DNA of 64,000 nt from Pseudomonas protegens (GTDB lineage Bacteria > Pseudomonadota > Gammaproteobacteria > Pseudomonadales > Pseudomonadaceae). Positions 36,410-45,810 of the stretch are shown here, one piece after another. Each line of letters begins with the position of its first letter. The stretch's first letter is position 1. The stretch lies in contig NZ_CP060201.1 in NCBI RefSeq assembly GCF_013407925.2, positions 5,751,001-5,815,000 of the forward strand, given 5' to 3'. The translations under genes and the position numbers were made by a program. The notes beneath the pieces were generated by a model. The model searched no databases. It was not told the DNA's origin and was given only the letters and a program-made list of their open reading frames with translations.

Positions 36410-36491
36410 GTATCCGATCAATCGCGAGAGGAAAAATGTGATTTTCAACAGTCTGCATTTTCACACAGCCTGATTAAGCTGCCCTTTTTGC
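36410..36491. other. Junction between low-GC module and core-like sequence
   Basis: GC content rises again here. No feature is seen. This marks the right edge of the acquired toxin module begun near 34250. Confidence 0.4.
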
Positions 36492-36760
36492 TTACTGGAG
36501 CACCTGCTCCTGCATCCGCTTCGTCGTGACATCCATCAAATCACACCCATCGTGCAGCAAAGTGCTGCACACCAGCGCCAGCTCCTGCAGCACCATTGCA
36601 CCTTTGGGCGCGTCATCAAAAACCGCGAAGTTCTCCAGCGGTTGAGTCACAGCACGTATGCGATACGCCGCTGCATCGTGCAGGCTTGGGTATCGATCAG
36701 AAGCGAGGGAATGTTGCCGTTGTGGCCGGTAATCGGCATGTATCGATTCCGAGTAGTCAT
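36492..36760 (-). pseudogene. Small Pseudomonas protein gene (DUF3077-like type) with a one-base frameshift
   Basis: The ATG at 36760 has GGAG eight bases upstream and encodes MTTRNRYMPITGHNGNIPSL, a start typical of small Pseudomonas proteins that read MT-T...PLL. That frame stops soon after LLIDTQAC. The other frame continues with SLHDAAAYRIRAVTQPLENF and ELALVCSTLLHDGCDL, a helical pair as in DUF3077/DUF6124-like proteins. One extra base near 36680 would join them into about 90 residues. Family recall is approximate. The break could be real or an indel in the assembly. Confidence 0.5.
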
Positions 36761-37033
36761 GGATCTTGCTCCTATACCAATCACAGCCATCACCTTCTGC
36801 CGTCAAGCAGCGTAAAGGTGACGGATTGCACAAGGTTGGCGGACCAGGGATACAGGACCTGGCACTCCCGAAGGCGTCCCTGCGCAACCCTCCATATTTC
36901 TATGCCCACTCACCTGGCTCCAGGCTTGAGCAAAATGCTCAGCAAATACAGCAAAACGGCATATTTCACTGCCCGGCCCCGGCCCCTAACCTTGTGTCCA
37001 TCAGCTTTTCAACCCGGATGGAACACAACAAAA

Positions 37034-38077
37034 ATGACTGAATACAACATTGCCCTGGTGGGCTTCGGCGGGGTCAATCGGGCCCTGGCGCAATTGATTG
37101 CCGAGCGCAATCAGGCCTGGAAAAAACAGCTGGGTTTCAGTTTGAAAATCGTCGGTGTCAGCGATCTGTTCCTTGGTTCCATCGTCGCTCCCCAGGGGCT
37201 GGATGCCGGTCTGCTGAGCAAGCTGCCGGCAACCAAGGGCGCCCTGGCGCAACTGCCCGGCGGCCAGGTGGAGGCGCTCAACGAGCAGGTGATCAAGGAC
37301 TCCGGCGCCGACATCATTGCCGAGGCCACTTTCACCAATCCGGTGGACGGCGAGCCGGCCAGCACTTTCTGCCGCTGGGCCCTGGAGCAGGGCAAGCACG
37401 TGGTGACTACCAACAAGGGGCCGATTGCCCTGCACGGTGCCGAGCTCAAGGCCCTGGCCCAGCGCAATCAGGCGGCGTTCGAGTACGAAGGCGCGGTGAT
37501 GAGCGGCACCCCGGTGATCCGCATGGCCCAGCAATCCCTGGCGGGCAGCGAGCTGCTGGGCTTCGAGGGCATTCTCAATGGCACCTCCAACTTTGTGCTG
37601 ACCCGCATGGAAGCCGGCCTGGGCTTTGCCGAGGCGGTGGCCGAGGCCCAGGCCCTGGGCTATGCCGAGGCCGATCCGACGGCGGATGTCGAAGGTTTTG
37701 ACGTGCGCTTGAAGGTGGTGATCCTGGCCAATGAGCTGCTCGGTGCACAGCTGACCGTCAGCGACGTCAGTTGTCGGGGCATCTCCGGCCTGACGGCGGC
37801 GGACCTGGAGCAGGCCCGGGCCGAGGGCGCGCGCTGGAAGCTGATCGGTTCGGCCCAGCGTCTGGCCGATGGCTCGCTGCAGGCCAGTGTCGAGCCGCGG
37901 TTGTTGCCCTTGGCCCATCCGTTGGCGGGTATTTCCGGGGCGATCAACGCGGTGTCGTTCAACACTGAACTGCTGGGCGCGGTGACGGTGTCCGGGCCGG
38001 GCGCCGGGCGCATCGAGACGGCCTTTGCCTTGCTCTCGGACATCATCCACATCCACCAGTCGCGCACACGCCGCTAG
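37034..38077 (+). CDS. Homoserine-dehydrogenase-like NAD(P)-dependent oxidoreductase
   Basis: A 347-residue protein. The Rossmann N-terminus is [27 protein letters not shown] is the usual substrate-loop segment; and the family signature runs from [14 protein letters not shown] through [19 protein letters not shown], with the catalytic Lys. There is no ACT domain, unlike the biosynthetic Hom enzyme of Pseudomonas, so this is a second, shorter paralogue. The ribosome-binding site is weak. An aldehyde dehydrogenase begins 11 bases later. The pair could oxidise a homoserine-like alcohol to the semialdehyde and then the acid; this is inference. Confidence 0.85.
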   Translation: MTEYNIALVGFGGVNRALAQLIAERNQAWKKQLGFSLKIVGVSDLFLGSIVAPQGLDAGLLSKLPATKGALAQLPGGQVEALNEQVIKDSGADIIAEATFTNPVDGEPASTFCRWALEQGKHVVTTNKGPIALHGAELKALAQRNQAAFEYEGAVMSGTPVIRMAQQSLAGSELLGFEGILNGTSNFVLTRMEAGLGFAEAVAEAQALGYAEADPTADVEGFDVRLKVVILANELLGAQLTVSDVSCRGISGLTAADLEQARAEGARWKLIGSAQRLADGSLQASVEPRLLPLAHPLAGISGAINAVSFNTELLGAVTVSGPGAGRIETAFALLSDIIHIHQSRTRR

Positions 38078-38087
38078 GAGCCTGCCC

Positions 38088-39494
38088 ATGAGCCTGTCAC
38101 GTCTGGCGCCGGTCGCCGATTCGATTGACGTCTGCAGCCCCTTCGATGGTCGGCTGATCGGGACCGTGCCACGCCTTGAGGTCGGTGCCGTGCCCTACCT
38201 GTTGCAGCAAGCCCGCCAGGGCGTCAGCGACTGCGCGGCGTTGCCGCGTTATCAGCGGGCACGGATTCTGGAGCGGGCGGCCTTGAATATCGAGCGCGAT
38301 GCCGAGCACTTCGCCCGGCTGATCGTCGATGAAGCGGGCAAGACCCTGAAACAGGCGCAGAAGGAGGTCAAGCGTTGCATCAACACCCTCAAGCTGTCGG
38401 CCGAGGAGGCCAAGCGCAATGCCGGCGAGGTGCTGCCATTCGATGCCTATGAAGGCTCGGAAAACCGCCAGGGCTGGTTCTCCCGCGAGCCTTTGGGGTT
38501 GATCCTGGCGATCACCCCCTACAACGATCCGCTGAACCTGGTGGCGCACAAGCTGGGTCCGGCCATCGCCGGGGGCAACGGGGTGATTCTCAAACCGTCG
38601 GAGCTGGCGCCGCTGTCGGCGATCAAGCTGGTGGACTACTTGCGCGATGCCGGGCTGCCGGCTTCGGTGGTGACCCTGGCCACCGGCGGCGCGGAGCTGG
38701 GCAAGGCCCTGGTGGCGGCCCGCGAAGTGCGGATGATTTCCTTCACCGGCGGCTTTGTCACCGGCGAGCAGATCGCCCGCAGTGCCGGCCTGAAGAAGCT
38801 GGCCATGGACCTGGGGGGCAACGCGCCGGTGATCGTCATGGCCGACTGCGACCTGGCGGCGACGGTGGAAAGCTGCGTGTCCGGGGCGTTCTGGGCGGCG
38901 GGGCAGAACTGCATCGGCACCCAGCGCCTGCTGGTCCAGGCCTCGATCTATGAGGCGTTTCGCGAGGCCTTTGTGCGCCTGGCCCGGGAGCAGGTCAGTG
39001 GCGATCCGTTGGCCGACAGCACGGATATCGGGCCGATGATCAGCCTGCAGGCGGCGCAGAACGCGCAGAAGGTCGTGGATGAAGCGCTGCAGCAGGGCGC
39101 GCGGCTGCTCTGTGGGCATCAGCGCCGGGGTTCCTGCTACGCCGCCACGGTGCTGGAGGATGTCGACCATGGCAGTCGGCTGTGGCAGGACGAGGTCTTT
39201 GCGCCCGTGGTGGTCTTGCAGCCGTTCGACGATCTGGATCAGGCCATCGCCCTGGCCAACCAGCCCGAATACAGCCTGCATGCGGGGATCTTCACCAACG
39301 ATCTGCGCACCGCCATGGACGCTGCACGGCGGATCGAGGCGGGTGGGGTGATGATCAACGATTCGTCCGACTACCGTTTCGATGCCATGCCGTTTGGCGG
39401 CTTCAAGTACGGCAGCCTGGGCCGCGAAGGGGTGCGGTTCGCCTATGAGGAAATGACCCAGCCCAAGGTGGTGTGCCTCAACCGCCTGAGCTGA
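38088..39494 (+). CDS. NAD(P)-dependent aldehyde dehydrogenase
   Basis: A 468-residue aldehyde dehydrogenase. It has the cofactor loop [13 protein letters not shown], the [13 protein letters not shown] segment with the Glu position replaced by Leu-Gly-Gly context, and the nucleophile in [14 protein letters not shown]. The C-terminal [20 protein letters not shown] is like that of phosphonoacetaldehyde and lactaldehyde dehydrogenases. GGAG lies eight bases before the ATG, and 11 bases separate it from the homoserine-dehydrogenase-like gene, so the two form an operon ending at the terminator at 39527. Substrate unknown; a C3-C4 oxo compound is likely. Confidence 0.87.
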   Translation: MSLSRLAPVADSIDVCSPFDGRLIGTVPRLEVGAVPYLLQQARQGVSDCAALPRYQRARILERAALNIERDAEHFARLIVDEAGKTLKQAQKEVKRCINTLKLSAEEAKRNAGEVLPFDAYEGSENRQGWFSREPLGLILAITPYNDPLNLVAHKLGPAIAGGNGVILKPSELAPLSAIKLVDYLRDAGLPASVVTLATGGAELGKALVAAREVRMISFTGGFVTGEQIARSAGLKKLAMDLGGNAPVIVMADCDLAATVESCVSGAFWAAGQNCIGTQRLLVQASIYEAFREAFVRLAREQVSGDPLADSTDIGPMISLQAAQNAQKVVDEALQQGARLLCGHQRRGSCYAATVLEDVDHGSRLWQDEVFAPVVVLQPFDDLDQAIALANQPEYSLHAGIFTNDLRTAMDAARRIEAGGVMINDSSDYRFDAMPFGGFKYGSLGREGVRFAYEEMTQPKVVCLNRLS

Positions 39495-39526
39495 GGCCGA
39501 ATGCAGCAACACGACAGGTCGTCGGG

Positions 39527-39563
39527 CACCGGGCAGGTTTGGTCACCTGCCCGGTGTTTTTTT
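39527..39563 (+). terminator. Strong intrinsic terminator
   Basis: A perfect 12-bp stem (CACCGGGCAGGT / ACCTGCCCGGTG) with a 6-base loop is followed by seven T residues, just after the aldehyde dehydrogenase. Confidence 0.92.
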
Positions 39564-39633
39564 GTCTGGGCGCCAGCGGAGCGAATCGACCCGGACAGCG
39601 GCGGTGGTAGAGTCCGCCCACTCAGGATGAAGG

Positions 39634-40857
39634 ATGCGGGAAGCACGAATGATCAAACTGTTGTGGCAACAAGGGCGCGGCCTGTGGCTGGCGCTGTTTC
39701 TCGGACTGCTGCTGCCGACGCCGGGGTTCGCCGAGCCGGCGCCGCCGGGGGTGGCGAGGATCGACCTGGACCGGCGGATCATCGATCTGAGCGGCACGCT
39801 GGACGCGGCGCAGCAGCAGCGAATGACCGAGAAACTCGCAGCCCTGGAACAGCGCCGCGGTGCGCAGATCGCGGTGATGCTGGTGCCCAGCCTCGGCCAG
39901 CAAAGTATCGAGGCCCTGAGCAACCAGCTGTTTCGCGCCTGGAAGCTGGGGCGCAAGGGGGTCGATGACGGCATCCTGCTGCTGGTGGCGAAGAACGATC
40001 GCCAGGTGCGCATCGAGGTGGGTTATGGCCTGGAACCGGTGGTCACCGACCTGCTGGCCGGGCAGATCATTGCCCGGGACCTGACTCCTGCGTTTCGCCA
40101 GGGGGATTTTGCCGGGGGCATCGAACAGGCCCTGGATGACCTGATCGTGCTGGTGGACGGCGGCGAGCTGCCGGAGCCGGCGCCCTTGAGCGTACCGCTC
40201 GAAGCCTATGCCTTGCTGCTGGCGTTCATTATCGGCTCGGTGGCCGGGGTGATGCTGGCCGCGGGCTGGAAGTGGCGCCGGGTCCTGGCCGCTCTGGTGC
40301 TGCTGGTGGCGTTGCTGGTGGGCGTGGTGGGCGGTCGCGAGTGGCTGGTGCAATTGTTCCTGGTGCCGCTGTGCATGCTGGTGGGCGGCGCGACCTTCGC
40401 CGGATTGTGGCAGGCGCGCCGGGTGTTCTATGGGGTGCTGGGGCTGTTGCTGTATATCGCGCTGCTGACCCTGGTCAGCCGGTATCTGGGCCCTGCGACC
40501 TTCCTTTACGGGTTGGCCTGGCCGGTCGGCATGCTGCTGGTGCTGGGAGGGCATTGGCTGCTCTACCGCATGATGCGCAACCGTTGGCGCATGAGCCCCA
40601 AGGGCTTTGCCTGGCGATTTGTGACGCTGCTGGTGCTGATCCTGCTAATGGCCTGGGGTGTCGATGCCTGGAGCACGGCCCGGCAGTGGCTGACGGTGTT
40701 GCCGTTCGCCTACTTCCTCGGTTTCATGCTGTTTGCCAGCGTCGGCAGTTTTCGTTGGTCCAGCGGCGGTGGCAGTGGTGGCAGTTCGAGCTCGGGAGGC
40801 GGGTTCTCCGGAGGCGGCGGTTCCAGTGGTGGCGGTGGGGCGTCGGGCAGTTGGTGA
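39634..40857 (+). CDS. TPM-domain (YgcG-family) membrane protein with Gly/Ser-rich tail
   Basis: A 407-residue protein with a signal peptide (LWLALFLGLLLPTPGFAEPA). Residues 40-175 form the TPM domain (IIDLSGTLDAAQQQRMTEKL, then RKGVDDGILLLVAKNDRQVR and IEVGYGLEPVV), which lies in the periplasm. About six to eight TM helices follow, and a flexible G/S-rich tail (SSGGGSGGSSSSGGGFSGGG) ends the protein, a pattern typical of the YgcG family. Function of the family is unclear; proposed roles include membrane protein quality control. The ATG at 39634 has AGGA six bases upstream; one at 39649 is nearly as good. Confidence 0.88.
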   Translation: MREARMIKLLWQQGRGLWLALFLGLLLPTPGFAEPAPPGVARIDLDRRIIDLSGTLDAAQQQRMTEKLAALEQRRGAQIAVMLVPSLGQQSIEALSNQLFRAWKLGRKGVDDGILLLVAKNDRQVRIEVGYGLEPVVTDLLAGQIIARDLTPAFRQGDFAGGIEQALDDLIVLVDGGELPEPAPLSVPLEAYALLLAFIIGSVAGVMLAAGWKWRRVLAALVLLVALLVGVVGGREWLVQLFLVPLCMLVGGATFAGLWQARRVFYGVLGLLLYIALLTLVSRYLGPATFLYGLAWPVGMLLVLGGHWLLYRMMRNRWRMSPKGFAWRFVTLLVLILLMAWGVDAWSTARQWLTVLPFAYFLGFMLFASVGSFRWSSGGGSGGSSSSGGGFSGGGGSSGGGGASGSW

Positions 40858-40923
40858 TGCGCCTGTTTGCCTTTGCCGTGGCGGACGGACCCGGGCACTG
40901 CCGTGTCCGTCCGGGTTCGTGGA

Positions 40924-41139
40924 TCAGACCACTTCGTCGATCAACGAGGTTTTTGGCGCCGTGACCGTGACCGGTGGCTGAGGCTGTTCCTTGGCCTTGT
41001 CCCTGAGTTTTTCCAGCGCGTCTTTTTGTTCCGCCGTCAGGGGCGGTGGGGTCAGCACCTTGCCCGAGTCAGGCAGCTTGATGCCAGGCTGGGAGCCGCC
41101 GGCGGTCAGTGGGGGGAGGGGACGGTTGTTTATTTCCAT
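40924..41139 (-). CDS. Small Pro-rich hypothetical protein
   Basis: A 71-residue soluble protein with AAGGA nine bases before its ATG. It is Pro-rich (EINNRPLPPLTAGG, VLTPPPLTAEQK) with a charged helix (QKDALEKLRDKAKEQ) and the tail TVTAPKTSLIDEVV. The family is unknown, but the ribosome-binding site, codon use and convergent placement after the TPM gene support a real gene. No membrane segment or signal is visible. Confidence 0.55.
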   Translation of the reverse strand: MEINNRPLPPLTAGGSQPGIKLPDSGKVLTPPPLTAEQKDALEKLRDKAKEQPQPPVTVTAPKTSLIDEVV

Positions 41140-41378
41140 GTCACTGCATCCTTGAGTGGGGGGTGAATAAAAGATAACGACCGCTTTGCACTGATCTTTA
41201 GAGCCTATGCTCTAGATCGCCGCTCGCGGGCCGATCCAGGTGGTCTGCAAGTTCAACCCACGCTTCAAGGCGCGCCGGGGCGGGGCGAAAAACCGCAACA
41301 AGGGTTGATCCAGCGCCGGCTGCTGTCCTGCACAGGACGCCCCGATACGCTGCAAGTACCGCCAGGCGCCCTGGTGGC

Positions 41379-41927
41379 CTATCGGCCCAGGCGGGCGATC
41401 AGGGGTTCGAGCGTGGGGCGTTTGCTCTGCCACTCCGCCTTGGTGATGCCCAGCAGGACCACGTCGATGCGCTGGCCATCCTTGAGGATGTTCTGGCGCC
41501 GCAGCCCCTCCTGTTGGAAACCGAATTTCAAGTGCATGTTGATGACGGCAGGGTTACTGACCAGCACCTCGCAGTTGAGCTTTTCAACGCCGACTTCATT
41601 GAAGGCGTAGTCCAGCATCCAGAACTCGATCCGGCTGCCCAGGCCTTTGCCTTGCTCCTCGGCGTCCAGGTAGAACGCCCAGTCGGCGGTTTTCTGGCGG
41701 GCATTGATGGCATTGAGTGAGACGATGCCCAGGGCCCGGCCTTGCTCCATGACCACAAATACCGCCTGGGCCGGATTGCCCCGCAGGGACTCCAGCCAGC
41801 GCTGGTGTTCCTGCTCGCTGATTTCGTGGGAGGTGTACATGTACTGGCGCACCTCTTTCTGATTGCGCAGCGTGCGTACATGGGCCTGGGTGGCGGGGTC
41901 GGCATCGACCAGGGGGATGAACTGCAT
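41379..41927 (-). CDS. GNAT acetyltransferase, PseH-like
   Basis: A 182-residue N-acetyltransferase. The acetyl-CoA loop lies at EEQGKGLGSRIE, and the conserved C-terminal strands read EVLVSNPAVINMHLKFGFQQ with EGLRRQNI. GIVSLNAINARQKTADWAFY matches PseH-type UDP-sugar N-acetyltransferases of pseudaminic-acid synthesis. No other pse genes lie nearby, so the substrate may differ. The ATG at 41927 has AAGGA seven bases upstream; a longer frame upstream has no ribosome-binding site. It is divergent from the LysR gene at 42057. Confidence 0.82.
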   Translation of the reverse strand: MQFIPLVDADPATQAHVRTLRNQKEVRQYMYTSHEISEQEHQRWLESLRGNPAQAVFVVMEQGRALGIVSLNAINARQKTADWAFYLDAEEQGKGLGSRIEFWMLDYAFNEVGVEKLNCEVLVSNPAVINMHLKFGFQQEGLRRQNILKDGQRIDVVLLGITKAEWQSKRPTLEPLIARLGR

Positions 41928-42056
41928 CCTGATGTCCTTCTCGGATGGGTGAGCGGTGCTGGCGCATGATGGCATATCCACTGCTGTCGCATGGATTTGT
42001 CTCTCGGGACAAGAACCGGTAGAAAGAGCCCTCGCATTCAGAAAACAGATACCTGC

Positions 42057-42941
42057 ATGAGCAACATCGAGAAACCCAATAGCCGCCTGTTCGACCTCGA
42101 CTTGCTGCGGGCCATTGTCACGGTGGCCGATTGCGGCAGTTTCACCACGGCCGCCAGTCGCCTGCATTCGACCCAGTCCACCGTCAGCCAGAAGATCCGC
42201 CGCCTGGAGGAAATGGCCGGGCACCGCCTGCTGGAGCGCGGCAATCGCGACGTGCTGCCCACCGATGCCGGCGCCACGCTGTTGGGGTATGCCCGGCGCT
42301 TGCTGGCGCTGAATGACGAGATGCTGGAGGCGCTGTCCGGCGCCACGGTGGCGCTGACGGTGCGCATCGGGGTGCCGGATGACTTTGCCGCCGGGCGCAC
42401 CACTGAGCAGTTGGCCGCCTTCAACCGCCGCTATCCCCAGGTCAAGCTGGAAGTCACCAGCGGCCTGAGTCGCGACCTGAGCGCCAGCTATGACCGCGGC
42501 GAACTGGACCTGGTGGTGCTCAAGCAACTGCGCAACAGCCGCGAGGCCCTGGGCTGCTGGCCGGAGAAGACCTGCTGGGTGGACAGCGCGAACAACCCCT
42601 GCATCGACCTCGATCCGCTGCCCATCGTCACCTTTCCACCGCGGGGGGTGTACCGCGATGAAATGATCAATGCCCTGGAATCCATCGGCCGGCGCTGGCA
42701 CATCAGTTTCACCAGTTCCAGCCTCAGCGGCCTGCAGTCGGCGATTGCCGATGGCATGGGCATCGGCCTGCTGCCGATGCGCGCGGTGACGGCGGGGCAT
42801 CAGGTTCTGGCCCGCAGCACCGGGCTGCCGTCGGTGGATGTGTTCGAGGTGGCGTTGCTGCACCGTCCGGCGGCGGATCCCATGGTCAAGGAGCTGGCCC
42901 GGGTATTGTCGCGGGTGCTGGCTCAGGACACTCGGAGCTGA
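42057..42941 (+). CDS. LysR-family transcriptional regulator
   Basis: A 294-residue protein. Residues 12-72 form the helix-turn-helix (LDLLRAIVTVADCGSFTTAA, then SRLHSTQSTVSQKIRRLEE), and residues 95-290 the effector domain with RIGVPDDFAAG. It is divergent from the acetyltransferase gene and on the same strand as, and 185 bases upstream of, the ureidoglycine-aminohydrolase-like gene. Control of either neighbour is plausible; DNA-binding and ligand are unknown. Confidence 0.88.
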   Translation: MSNIEKPNSRLFDLDLLRAIVTVADCGSFTTAASRLHSTQSTVSQKIRRLEEMAGHRLLERGNRDVLPTDAGATLLGYARRLLALNDEMLEALSGATVALTVRIGVPDDFAAGRTTEQLAAFNRRYPQVKLEVTSGLSRDLSASYDRGELDLVVLKQLRNSREALGCWPEKTCWVDSANNPCIDLDPLPIVTFPPRGVYRDEMINALESIGRRWHISFTSSSLSGLQSAIADGMGIGLLPMRAVTAGHQVLARSTGLPSVDVFEVALLHRPAADPMVKELARVLSRVLAQDTRS

Positions 42942-43126
42942 GCCTGTTTGGTATTTGATAAATGAATATGCCGGATTCCGGTATTTAATTTGTGCATGAA
43001 GGCGGCGCTGGATATCGTGGTGCCCAGCAGTGGTCCGCGTCGCCCCGTGGCGCGTCGACCCGCAGCTTTGTTCACCCCGGCGGCGCTGCTGCACGGGGCA
43101 GCAAAACAACAATGAGGAGAGTCTCG

Positions 43127-43963
<837 letters not shown>

Positions 43964-44021
43964 TCCAACAGCAGGGCAGGGGCGCTCAAGGCCTCTGCAT
44001 GGCTGGATGGCCAACCACGGG

Positions 44022-44052
44022 AACCGGCGACCATTCGCCGGTTTTCTTTTTT
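44022..44052 (+). terminator. Intrinsic terminator after the bicupin gene
   Basis: Stem AACCGGCGA / TCGCCGGTT with a T-rich tail (TTTTCTTTTTT) closes the transcript. Confidence 0.88.
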
Positions 44053-44191
44053 CTGCGGGCTGCGCCCGCCGGGAATATTCAGCGCTGCAACAGGCCACAT
44101 CGTTCCCTTGCTCGATCCCCTTCACGTCCAGGATCGTTGCGGGCTTTTTGAAGCCGGCAGCAATGCAAGAGCGAGCCTGGTTGCAGCGCCA

Positions 44192-44341
44192 TCACATCTC
44201 GATGGTCGGCATGGTGCTCTTGCCGCAGCTGATGAGTTGCCCCGCGGTGACCTGGAGCCCATTGCTGGGTTTCGCGCTGTACCCGGCGAGGAAGCCTGCC
44301 ATTACCAAGGCCGTGTATAGAATCGATTTTCTCAAGATCAT
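44192..44341 (-). CDS. Possible small exported or membrane-anchored peptide
   Basis: A 49-residue frame starting MILRKSILYTALVMAGFLAG and ending KSTMPTIEM. The N-terminal basic-then-hydrophobic segment fits a signal peptide or single TM helix, followed by 30 polar residues with one Cys. The ribosome-binding site is weak, and a longer in-frame start to 44590 seems less likely because that extension is low-complexity. I do not recognise a family; it could be noncoding. Confidence 0.3.
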   Translation of the reverse strand: MILRKSILYTALVMAGFLAGYSAKPSNGLQVTAGQLISCGKSTMPTIEM

Positions 44342-44621
44342 GCTGGTGCCCGCTGTAGGGGGGATAGGAACCTGTGCAGCACTGATCCCTGTTCCGGGAA
44401 AAGGTTCCTGATGAGCCGGCGCAACGGATAGCAGGCGCAGCTCGGCATTGACCGCGTTACCCGTGGAGGTCTGCGGGCGTGGCGGAGCGTCGATGACTGG
44501 AGGGGGGCGGGAAGCGCACTCGCGCAGTGGCGAAGGCCGCGAGGACAAGGTTTGGAAGAGGGCGCTGCGGATAGTCTTCGGGTCTCGCAACTGCTGCGGA
44601 CCCGAAGGGCTTGTAGCTTAC
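44342..44621. other. Stretch without recognisable genes
   Basis: No gene, terminator or repeat was found here. Open frames on either strand are Pro/Ser/Arg-rich and look like reading-frame noise. Confidence 0.4.
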
Positions 44622-44891
44622 TTAGATGCGGTGAATCTGAGTGATGTGCGGCTTACCGTTAATTGGCGCGTAGATTTCAACTATCGCCTGCCAGCTGCTG
44701 GACGAGCCCGGTAGCGTCGCTTTCGTCTGGTAGCGATAGTTGGTGCCATTGACTACCTGGGTCGACACCAGTTCGGGCGTGTAGTTAACACCTACGAACC
44801 CGGCCAAGGCCTCTTTGAAGACTTCCTGATCCTTTGGGGTCAGTTTGTGGTAAGCGGTCCATCCACCAACAAGATGTTCTTGAGCAGTCAT
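44622..44891 (-). CDS. Stefin/cystatin-like cysteine-protease inhibitor
   Basis: An 89-residue protein with GGAG eight bases before the ATG. Three cystatin elements are visible in order: the N-terminal Gly pair (LVGGW), the QVVNGTNYRYQ hairpin, which matches the QxVxG motif and the following TNY, and the late loop YAPINGKPHI where stefins have PxxxKP. Length and lack of a signal peptide match cytosolic stefins. In eukaryotes these inhibit papain-like proteases. Bacterial examples are uncommon and poorly studied. The gene stands alone among broken genes in a mixed region, suggesting transfer. Inhibitory activity is inferred. Confidence 0.7.
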   Translation of the reverse strand: MTAQEHLVGGWTAYHKLTPKDQEVFKEALAGFVGVNYTPELVSTQVVNGTNYRYQTKATLPGSSSSWQAIVEIYAPINGKPHITQIHRI

Positions 44892-45008
44892 GAATTAAAT
44901 CTCCATATTTAAATTCCTACTCGTCTGGCTTTTCGGATTTCGCCCCGTCTATTGAATGGTTTCCGGAATCCATTTCCTGAATGGTTTTCCGAGCATCCCT
45001 ACTCCTAT

Positions 45009-45372
45009 TTACTGTGAATCCGGGTGCTTGGGAAAACACCGATACGAGCCTACTGCCGGCCCGGGGGAGTGTAGATCAGGAACGTTGTCTGGGCTGGCGG
45101 CCCTGCGCATAGGGGCGCGAGTTCGCCGCAACTCCTGGGCATCGGTCCACTCTGCGGTCATGGGCGTGTCGACCAGGCCTGGCGCCACAGCGTTTACGCG
45201 AATGTCCGGCCCCAGCGATAACGCGAGCAAGCGGGTCATGTGATTAAGCGCGGCTTTGCTGACCGCCCGTTGGAACTTGAGGAAAGTGCTGTGGGGGAGG
45301 CTGATTTTATTTCAGGCATGACGTTGATGAAGTCCTGTGCCGCTGCACGTGATGCCAGCAGAACAGACTTCA
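45009..45372 (-). pseudogene. Short-chain dehydrogenase (SDR) gene remnant
   Basis: Fragments of an SDR survive across frames: LKSVLLASRAAAQDF (around 45320-45370), SKAALNHMTRLLALSLGPDI (around 45210-45260, retaining the K of the YxxxK motif but not the Tyr), and RVNAVAPGLVDTPMTAEW. The N-terminal nucleotide-binding half is missing and the end runs into unrelated sequence. The remnant abuts the DUF2388 gene stop at 45370. This is a decayed gene, not a functional one. Confidence 0.65.
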
Positions 45373-45693
45373 GAGCGTAGTAGCGATTGCCAGGGCCAGT
45401 TGTTCGTCGGTCATGTACGGCTGGCCATAGGCCGAGTGGTAGTAGCGAACGGCTTGCTCGAATTGAGCGCCGCGAATCTCGCCATTTGAGCCTACGAATG
45501 CCAGTGCATCAGCCTTGGCAGGCTGGAATTGCTTCACCGCCAGCTCAGATAGTCCGGTTGTTCCTGAAAGAAGCAAGGTTGGAGCCAGCGTTATCATCAT
45601 CATCGAGTTTTGATAGGTACCCTTGTTTTCCGCCGCGGCTTGAACGCCGGTCAATGCCAGGATGACGAACACTAGAGTTTTCCATTTATGCAT
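45370..45693 (-). CDS. DUF2388-type exported protein
   Basis: A 107-residue protein with a signal peptide (TLVFVILALTGVQAAAENKG). The body ADALAFVGSNGEIRGAQFEQ then AVRYY and DEQLALAIATTL matches the conserved ending of DUF2388 proteins of Pseudomonas (A-x-F-V-x-x-G-x-RGAxLE ... LAxAI). Role unknown; such proteins are predicted to be periplasmic. The ribosome-binding site is close to the ATG, so the exact start is uncertain. It is intact although its neighbours are broken. Confidence 0.65.
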   Translation of the reverse strand: MHKWKTLVFVILALTGVQAAAENKGTYQNSMMMITLAPTLLLSGTTGLSELAVKQFQPAKADALAFVGSNGEIRGAQFEQAVRYYHSAYGQPYMTDEQLALAIATTL

Positions 45694-45810
45694 TCCTCAC
45701 CGCTTCCTTGCTGTCTGCCGAATAGTGGCGCAACGATACCAAGGTAGGTCGCTGTAGAGATAGAAGCATTCCGGTGCTGGGCCGGGTTCGAGGGGGAGGC
45801 CTGTCAATGA

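Noticed and set aside
44007..44411. A 134-codon plus-strand frame after the bicupin gene
   Set aside because: It runs through a strong terminator and has no family or ribosome-binding site.
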